9,014 nucleotides of DNA from a bacterium (GTDB taxonomy: Bacteria > Fidelibacterota > UBA2242): contig JAHIOG010000430.1 of NCBI GenBank assembly GCA_018895675.1, positions 1 to 9,014 on the forward strand, given 5' to 3'. Below the pieces are notes generated by a model. That model searched no databases. It saw nothing but the letters and a program-made list of their open reading frames with translations, and was not told where the DNA came from. This document shows positions 6,101 through 9,014 of the stretch, piece by piece (positions within the stretch are counted from its first letter, which is position 1; the number at the start of each line of letters is the position of its first letter). The translations under genes and the position numbers were made by a program.

Positions 6101-6404
6101 TCTCCAAACTTTGCCGGCAGGCTTGAGTTAAGCCGGATCACTATCGCCCTTAACTCAAGTCGTCTCAACAAGGGCTGAAAAATAATTAACTTAATCTCCA
6201 AACTTTGCCGGCAGGCTTGAGTTAAGCCGGATCACTATCGCCCTTAACTCAAGTCGTCTCAACAAGGGCTGAAAAATAATTAACTTAATCTCCAAACTTT
6301 GTCGGCAGGCTTGAGTTAAGTCGGATCACTATCGCCCTTAACTCAAGTCGTCTCAAACATTCACGCTTATTTAAAAAATACATCTGACACCGCCTTAAGT
6401 CAAG
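6063..6404. repeat. Outer 11-nt inverted repeat framing the 94-bp array
   Basis: CTTGACTTAAG at 6063-6073 and its exact reverse complement CTTAAGTCAAG at 6394-6404 flank the tandem array. Each differs by one base from the inner stem sequence (CTTGAGTTAAG). The right arm lies inside a second small hairpin (CCGCC ... GGCGG, 6390-6413). The whole block from 6063 to 6404 is therefore built from one palindromic word in alternating orientation. Confidence 0.6.
6101..6356. repeat. 94-bp tandem repeat, 2.7 copies, each with a perfect hairpin
   Basis: Units lie at 6101-6194, 6195-6288 and 6289-6356 (the last cut after 68 nt). The first two are identical. The third differs only by two C-to-T changes, at 6302 and 6321. 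Each unit contains CTTGAGTTAAG and its exact reverse complement CTTAACTCAAG separated by 16 nt, an 11-bp perfect stem. The period is not a multiple of three and no convincing ORF is shared, so the array is not protein-coding. Identity of whole units points to recent duplication. Function is unknown. It could be a palindromic extragenic element, a protein-binding array or a transcript structure. Confidence 0.9.
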
Positions 6405-6437
6405 GGCTGGCGGTCAATAGAAAACTTATTGTAAATG

Positions 6438-6468
6438 TTGGAAATGTCTGAAAATTTTTCCATATTTG
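6438..6468 (+). promoter_or_regulatory. Candidate Bacteroidota-type promoter of the transglutaminase gene
   Basis: TTG (6438-6440) and CATATTTG (6461-6468) are separated by 20 nt. The known Bacteroides consensus is TTTG at about -33 and TAnnTTTG at about -7, and the second box matches 7 of 8 bases. It would give a leader of about 40 nt before the ATG at 6517. It also speaks against the upstream TTG at 6466 as a start codon. Confidence 0.35.
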
Positions 6469-6516
6469 TTAAAGAATGGTGATAAAACTCCAATTATTAA
6501 TTCACAAAGGAATGCT

Positions 6517-8100
6517 ATGATAACAAAAAAGATTGCAATGTTCGGACTTTTCATTCTGTTTTATTCCTGTCAAAATCACGTCAACATTCCGGATAATGTT
6601 CAATATATTTTGAGTAAATCCGGCAGTAATAAAGCCAAATTAGAGAAGGTAATCAGACACTTTCAACATCCGGAAGACAGTTTGAAACTGAAAGCCGCCT
6701 ATTTTCTTATCGGCAATATGGAAATGCAGAGTTATGCGCATTTTATTGTCGTCGATTCCGCCAAATCCGATATGCATTTCAATGTTCTGGACTATCCGGA
6801 TTATGAAACAATGGTCGCAGCCTGGGATTCCATTGAAGCGATCAAGGGCGAAATACGTAATTGGCGCGATACGACTATTTATGATTACAATATCGTTACG
6901 GCGGAGTATTTGATCAGTAATATTGATCTGGCTTTTAAAGCCTGGCGTGAAAACAACTGGTCAAAACATATAAACTTTGACCAATTCTGCGAATATAATT
7001 TGCCCTACCGCGGCAGCAATGAACCCATTGAAAACTGGAGAGCATATTTTTTTCAAAAATATCAATGGGTTAAAGACTCCGTAAAAAATGACGGCGATCC
7101 GGTTGAAGCCGCAATTCTTATCAATAACGATATAAAATCATGGTTTTCATTTGATCCGAGATTCTATCGGCAATCCACTGATCAGGGATTAGCTGAGATG
7201 CTTAAAAACGAAAAGGGGCGGTGTGAAGATATGACCAATCTTGCCCTGTATGCCATGCGCTCTATGGGGATTCCGGTTATGAGCGACTTCACGCCTTACT
7301 GGGCGAAAACGGGAAATAATCACGCCTGGAATGCAATAATTGATAAAAGTGGCGATGTTATCATTTTTATGGGAGGAGAAGCCAACCCCGGCGAATATAA
7401 ATTAAATCAGACTAAGGCAAAAGTCTATCGTAAAACCTTTGCCAGGCAGGCGAGCAGCCTGGCTGAAATTAAAGAAGAATGGGAAAAAGTTCCGCCTTAC
7501 ATAAACAGAAATAATATTGTGGATGTAACTGACGACTATATTGAGGTTGCCGATGTAAATATAAAACTGGAAAAGGAGATTCCAGATAGTACAAATTTTG
7601 CCTACATCTGCGTTTTTAATACCGGGGAGTGGAAAGCCATCCACTGGAGCAGAATATCGGATGTTCATGAGGTAAAGTTTACCGATATGGGGCTGGATAT
7701 TGCTTACCTGCCGGCATATTATGTTAATGAAAAAATAGTTCCGACCGGGAAAGCGTTTATTTTAACAGAAACAGGCAATCTGATATTTTTAAAACCCGAT
7801 ACATTAAATCTGATTTCTGCAAAACTTTTTTCGACAACAAAAAGAATTACGAAAAATGCGACCGATAATATTATGAAGGCATATAATATTATGAAGGCAT
7901 ATTTTGAACCGGGCTTAGGGTATGAATTATTTTATTGGAATGATAAATGGATATCCGTTGGCAAACAAAAAGCGTCACACGGCGGCCTTAATTTTACAAA
8001 CCTGCCAAGAAATGCTCTGTATTGGTTATTGGCTGAAAATTCGAGGAAAGAAGAGAGAATTTTCACTATTGATAAAAACGGGGAACAGATTTGGTGGTAG
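6517..8100 (+). CDS. Transglutaminase-like lipoprotein
   Basis: A 527-residue protein with a lipoprotein signal (MITKKIAMFGLFILFYSC, lipid-modified Cys18), so it is anchored in the cell envelope. AAAGG lies 6 nt before ATG 6517; extending to TTG 6466 would hide the signal peptide behind 17 residues. Residues about 180-290 form a transglutaminase-like core: GRCEDMTNLALYAMRSMGIP with the presumed catalytic Cys236, then NNHAWN with His269. The third catalytic residue, usually Asp about 15 residues after the His, is not obvious. ANPGEYK follows instead, as in Bacteroidota relatives that I recall sharing the DPRFY and GRCEDMTNLA signatures. The C-terminal 200 residues are beta-rich. Such proteins are thought to act as peptidases or in cell-surface processing, and the substrate is unknown. 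The gene stands alone. An 18-bp in-frame duplication repeats NIMKAY (see 7865-7900). Confidence 0.88.
   Translation: MITKKIAMFGLFILFYSCQNHVNIPDNVQYILSKSGSNKAKLEKVIRHFQHPEDSLKLKAAYFLIGNMEMQSYAHFIVVDSAKSDMHFNVLDYPDYETMVAAWDSIEAIKGEIRNWRDTTIYDYNIVTAEYLISNIDLAFKAWRENNWSKHINFDQFCEYNLPYRGSNEPIENWRAYFFQKYQWVKDSVKNDGDPVEAAILINNDIKSWFSFDPRFYRQSTDQGLAEMLKNEKGRCEDMTNLALYAMRSMGIPVMSDFTPYWAKTGNNHAWNAIIDKSGDVIIFMGGEANPGEYKLNQTKAKVYRKTFARQASSLAEIKEEWEKVPPYINRNNIVDVTDDYIEVADVNIKLEKEIPDSTNFAYICVFNTGEWKAIHWSRISDVHEVKFTDMGLDIAYLPAYYVNEKIVPTGKAFILTETGNLIFLKPDTLNLISAKLFSTTKRITKNATDNIMKAYNIMKAYFEPGLGYELFYWNDKWISVGKQKASHGGLNFTNLPRNALYWLLAENSRKEERIFTIDKNGEQIWW
7865..7900 (+). repeat. Exact 18-bp in-frame tandem duplication
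   Basis: ATAATATTATGAAGGCAT occurs twice in a row (7865-7882, 7883-7900). It adds six residues, giving NIMKAYNIMKAY in the beta-rich C-terminal part of the transglutaminase-like protein. The frame is kept, so the gene stays intact. Exact identity suggests a recent slippage event. Confidence 0.9.
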
Positions 8101-8155
8101 CTGCTGTTGATTCTCGGGGATATATTTTGTTAGGCTTAATATTGCCGGGTGATTT

Positions 8156-8196
8156 ATCGGGCGGAGCTGAGCGATATTGTCGCAGCACTGTCCGAT
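8156..8196. terminator. Long imperfect hairpin between convergent genes, possible bidirectional terminator
   Basis: ATCGGGCGG (8156-8164) pairs with CTGTCCGAT (8188-8196), 9 bp with two G-T pairs. Inside it GCT pairs with AGC and GCGA with TCGC around a TATTG loop, with a one-by-one mismatch and a two-base bulge. The structure lies 56 nt after the stop of the plus-strand lipoprotein gene and 59 nt from the stop of the minus-strand arsenite carrier gene. Neither side has a long T-tract, so a classic intrinsic terminator is not proven. It could also be a palindromic intergenic element. Confidence 0.45.
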
Positions 8197-8254
8197 TAAT
8201 CTCAAGTTTCAATCTAATATATAGCACTATAAAAAAGAATAAATAGACTACTGA

Positions 8255-9014
8255 TTATTTATTACACTGTGGTAGATTCAGATCGCATTTGCGGAATAAA
8301 TAACAATATCGTTTACATACGGAGACCAGCATCAACATAACCGGGACTTCGATCAGAACCCCAACTACAGTTGCCAAAGCGGCTCCTGATGATAGTCCGA
8401 ACAGCATTGTGGCTGTTGCGATGGCAACCTCAAAATGATTAGAAGCGCCGATCATGGAAGCCGGCGCCGCATCGTGATACGATAGTTTCAATATTCTGGA
8501 GAGCAGGAAGAACCCTAAACTGAAAATAATAACTGTCTGAAAGAAAAGAGGAACGGCTATCCAAAATATTACTAAAGGATTCTGTACGATTATCTCTCCT
8601 TTAAATGAAAATAATAGGATTAACGTAGCAAGCAGTGCGATAATGCTGACAGGAGTCAGAAAATGTAAAAACCTGGTGTTAAACCATTCAATGCCTTTTC
8701 TGTTTATGATCCACTTACGGGAAAAATAGCCGGTAATTAACGGCAATGCGACGTAAATACCCACTGAAAGCAGAATTGTTTGCCAGGGAATCGGCATGGC
8801 ATTAACACCGAGCAGAAAGCCGCCCAGGGGAGCGTAAAGCACAAGCATAGTCAGCGAATTGATTGCCACCATTACCAGCGTTAAGCCGTCATTGCCTTTT
8901 GCCAGATAACTCCACATCAATACCATGGCGGTACAGGGCGCTATTCCGAGTAAGATTGCGCCGGAAATATAACTGCGCCAGAGTTCCACTTCCTGACCGC
9001 TTTTCAGAATTTCC
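8255..9014 (-). CDS. acr3: Arsenite efflux carrier, Acr3 (ArsB-like) family, N-terminus cut by window edge
   Basis: The frame is open from the right edge to TAA at 8255, giving 252 visible residues. Acr3 proteins usually have about 350, so roughly 100 N-terminal residues lie outside. It is a polytopic inner-membrane protein, with about seven or eight hydrophobic helices visible. The Acr3 hallmarks are LLGIAPCTAMV, whose Cys corresponds to the essential arsenite-binding cysteine of transmembrane helix 4, the NHFEVAIA motif, and VVGVLIEVPVML, whose Glu is the conserved acidic residue in a late helix. The carrier exports trivalent arsenic driven by the proton gradient. GTG 8989 is internal and not the start. 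ArsR, arsenate reductase or other ars genes are expected upstream, outside the window. The last 25 residues contain four cysteines (VCKRYC, KC, QC), which I do not recall as a family feature. Confidence 0.92.
   Translation of the reverse strand, partial: EILKSGQEVELWRSYISGAILLGIAPCTAMVLMWSYLAKGNDGLTLVMVAINSLTMLVLYAPLGGFLLGVNAMPIPWQTILLSVGIYVALPLITGYFSRKWIINRKGIEWFNTRFLHFLTPVSIIALLATLILLFSFKGEIIVQNPLVIFWIAVPLFFQTVIIFSLGFFLLSRILKLSYHDAAPASMIGASNHFEVAIATATMLFGLSSGAALATVVGVLIEVPVMLMLVSVCKRYCYLFRKCDLNLPQCNK

Noticed and set aside
6101..6356. Integron attC array (the stem word GGCTTAACTCAAG resembles part of the aadA attC site)
   Set aside because: The units lack the paired RYYYAAC and GTTRRRY core sites at their ends, and no gene cassettes lie between the copies.

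Overview
The window looks like an accessory stretch from a member of the Fibrobacterota-Chlorobiota-Bacteroidota (FCB) superphylum, such as Ignavibacteria, Calditrichota, Marinimicrobia or a Bacteroidota relative. The evidence is a subtilase with a Bacteroidota-like signal peptide, a leftover type IX secretion (T9SS) C-terminal sorting domain, a Bacteroidota-style transglutaminase lipoprotein, a possible Bacteroidota-type promoter, and low GC. The exact lineage cannot be fixed from this sequence alone.

Layout from left to right. Positions 1-1977 (minus) hold the N-terminal two thirds or so of a secreted S8 serine peptidase, which runs off the left edge. Positions 2047-2259 (minus) hold an orphan T9SS sorting-domain tail with no passenger protein. 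Positions 2269-2769 (minus) hold an unrecognised helical protein whose C-terminus appears frameshifted; the lost tail can be read in another frame down to 2231. From 2770 to about 3910 there is no convincing gene. That stretch contains a 42-bp minisatellite (3035 to about 3415) and a damaged copy (3669-3716) of a segment found again at 5822-5869.

Positions 3911-5571 (plus) are a two-gene Type II restriction-modification (R-M) cassette. A XhoI/PaeR7I-family endonuclease (CTCGAG predicted) overlaps by 4 bp a beta-class TSPPYW DNA methyltransferase. The cassette lies between the two copies of the 48-nt repeat. The right copy is the end of an otherwise intact 53-codon membrane ORF, so the cassette may have inserted beside or into that gene with duplication of target sequence.

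Positions 5877-6516 are gene-poor and contain 2.7 copies of a 94-bp tandem repeat. Each copy carries a perfect 11-bp inverted repeat, and the array is framed by a further pair of related 11-mers in inverted orientation. Positions 6517-8100 (plus) encode a transglutaminase-like lipoprotein. A large imperfect hairpin (8156-8196) sits between it and the convergent 3' end of an Acr3-type arsenite efflux gene (8255-9014, minus), which is cut by the right edge.

Only the R-M pair clearly works as a unit. The peptidase and the sorting-domain remnant share the T9SS theme, and the arsenite carrier probably belongs to an ars operon beyond the window. I found no clear new defence system. The most notable features are the R-M cassette with its repeat-flanked insertion context and the two tandem-repeat arrays.
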